64,000 bases of DNA from Apostichopus japonicus (lineage: Eukaryota > Echinodermata > Holothuroidea > Aspidochirotida > Stichopodidae). The notes beneath the pieces are model-generated. The model did not search any database. It saw nothing but the letters and a program-made list of their open reading frames with translations, and was not told the origin of the DNA. How positions within the stretch are numbered: the stretch's first letter is position 1; each line of letters opens with the position of its first letter. The stretch spans positions 9,823,501 through 9,887,500 of the forward strand of contig NC_092568.1 in assembly GCF_037975245.1 (NCBI RefSeq). Direction: 5' to 3'. Positions 62,807-64,000 of the stretch are shown one piece after another. Both the position numbers and the translations under genes were made by a program.

Positions 62807-64000
62807 AAACAGACGTTAACTGGTTAAAGTTCATTGAAAATAAAATAAAAGTAAAAAAAATGAAAAAAACCTTGAATGAGCGTTGGCGCGTGTTCAGCAT
62901 ACAAGTAGGTACTACAGTGCAGTGTTCCATTAATTTCACAATTCCGTGAGTAGTTTTGTTCGTTCGAAACAGTGTAAATATGCTGGTATAGAAGACGACG
63001 TTGTAATCAAACCATGCATGTCAGATCCAAGTTAACGTACGATTCAGCTTTTGTCCAAGATTTATGTTAATCTACAATGAGTCTGTATTCTTCCCAAACA
63101 TTACTTTATTGATATGAAACGTTAAGCTCGTGAGCAGTTGTAACATAGTGAACGTTTTGTAACAATGGTGCCTGAGCCAATGTAGTAATGCCCCGCGATG
63201 ATTATCTGAACGATTTTCGGAAAATTGACTTAAAACTTAGTTACTAGAAAAGACTATTAAAAAAAAGAGGGAAAAAAAGAGAGAAAAACAGGGGGTTCAA
63301 TGTGGCGCGACAATGTTTCGTCAGCTCCCCACTTAAGTACCTCACCCTCCCCCTTTAGATGTAGAATAGTACAGAATACCATAGAGGACACGTAATACAC
63401 GACTTTGAAATATACAATCATATAGGCGCAGTTGAACAGGGGAAGGGAGAGGCAGAGGGGCCGCTATTGTTATGAAGAGTGGGGGAAGGGGAGTGCAAAG
63501 TTGTATTTTTGACTCCTCACTTTACAACTAATTATGCAATAAACGGCATGTTAAATCCTATATCTATTGCTCCTTTGAATTAACAAAGAAGAACCAATAA
63601 CTATATATTGTAATTTTCATATACTTTCTTTTTTGTCTTATTTCGATTCTTTTCTTTTCTTTTCTTTCTTGTTTTCTCGAAATGTCCCCACTAAGTCGAA
63701 ATGTTAGAATTCGTAGTTTCAAAAAGGTAGAAAATGAGAGGTAACATAGTTTGATTTCCTATGTTCCATCGCATATAGTGAACTAAATTTCTTCCATTGA
63801 AGACCCCAGGACTCAACGGCCTTCTGTTACCCATTCTGTTCTCGAAATGTCAGCTTGGACATTATTATATAACAAACGCTGTATATTGTGAGAGCTCAAT
63901 GTGTGTACATCAACGTACGCATATTAACAATAGCAACAACGCCCTCTATTTGTATAGATTGGAACGTTCAATCTTATGTGCGATTGAATTTTTGAGTGGT

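Overview
This window is eukaryotic, animal-type DNA. It is AT-rich, intron-rich and crowded with repeats, with GT-AG introns, tRNA-derived SINEs, DNA transposons, non-LTR retrotransposon remnants and long (TA)n and poly-C tracts. A canonical metazoan calmodulin gene, an animal-type PIF/Harbinger transposon and short TTAGGG-like sequence suggest a marine invertebrate, perhaps a deuterostome such as an echinoderm. That last step is inference. All percentages and identities below come from reading the copies against each other by eye, not from computed alignments.

Positions 1-42110 are a mosaic tandem segmental duplication. I name the blocks A to E. The order is A1 (1-5818), C1 (5819-7259), E1 (7260-10047), A2 (10048-16736), B2 (16737-20050), D (20051-20287), E2 (20288-21985), D' (21986-22200), C2 (22250-23687), E3-left (23688-23849), a Harbinger transposon (23877-31262), E3-right (31294-32694), A3 (32695-39092) and B3 (39093-42110). 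No convincing host gene was found in these blocks. They hold a tRNA-like SINE, a near-invariant GC-rich island, microsatellites, and several precise transposon insertions whose empty sites survive in sister copies.

The Harbinger element is about 7.4 kb and looks complete. It has terminal inverted repeats and a five-exon gene for a 282-aa Myb/trihelix-like DNA-binding protein (+ strand, 24068-27426). A convergent three-exon gene encodes a DDE transposase of 358 or 385 aa (- strand, 28462-31057). Every splice junction keeps frame and no stop interrupts either reading frame, so it may be a recently active autonomous copy.

Positions 42847-57711 hold calmodulin on the - strand. Exons 2-6 encode residues 1-148, numbering the mature protein. 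Only the usual initiator-Met exon is missing, and it probably lies beyond the right edge or was not recognisable. Intron 5 carries a 3.7-kb inverted structure (44400-48115). Its two ~1-kb arms flank a decayed L1/Tx1-type LINE, and each arm contains ~160-bp monomers with AAGATGGCGGC (YY1-type) motifs. Other calmodulin introns and the right flank (57712-64000) hold (TA)n arrays, a CR1-like LINE remnant, a minisatellite, a small TA-flanked MITE and a short inverted telomere-like tract.
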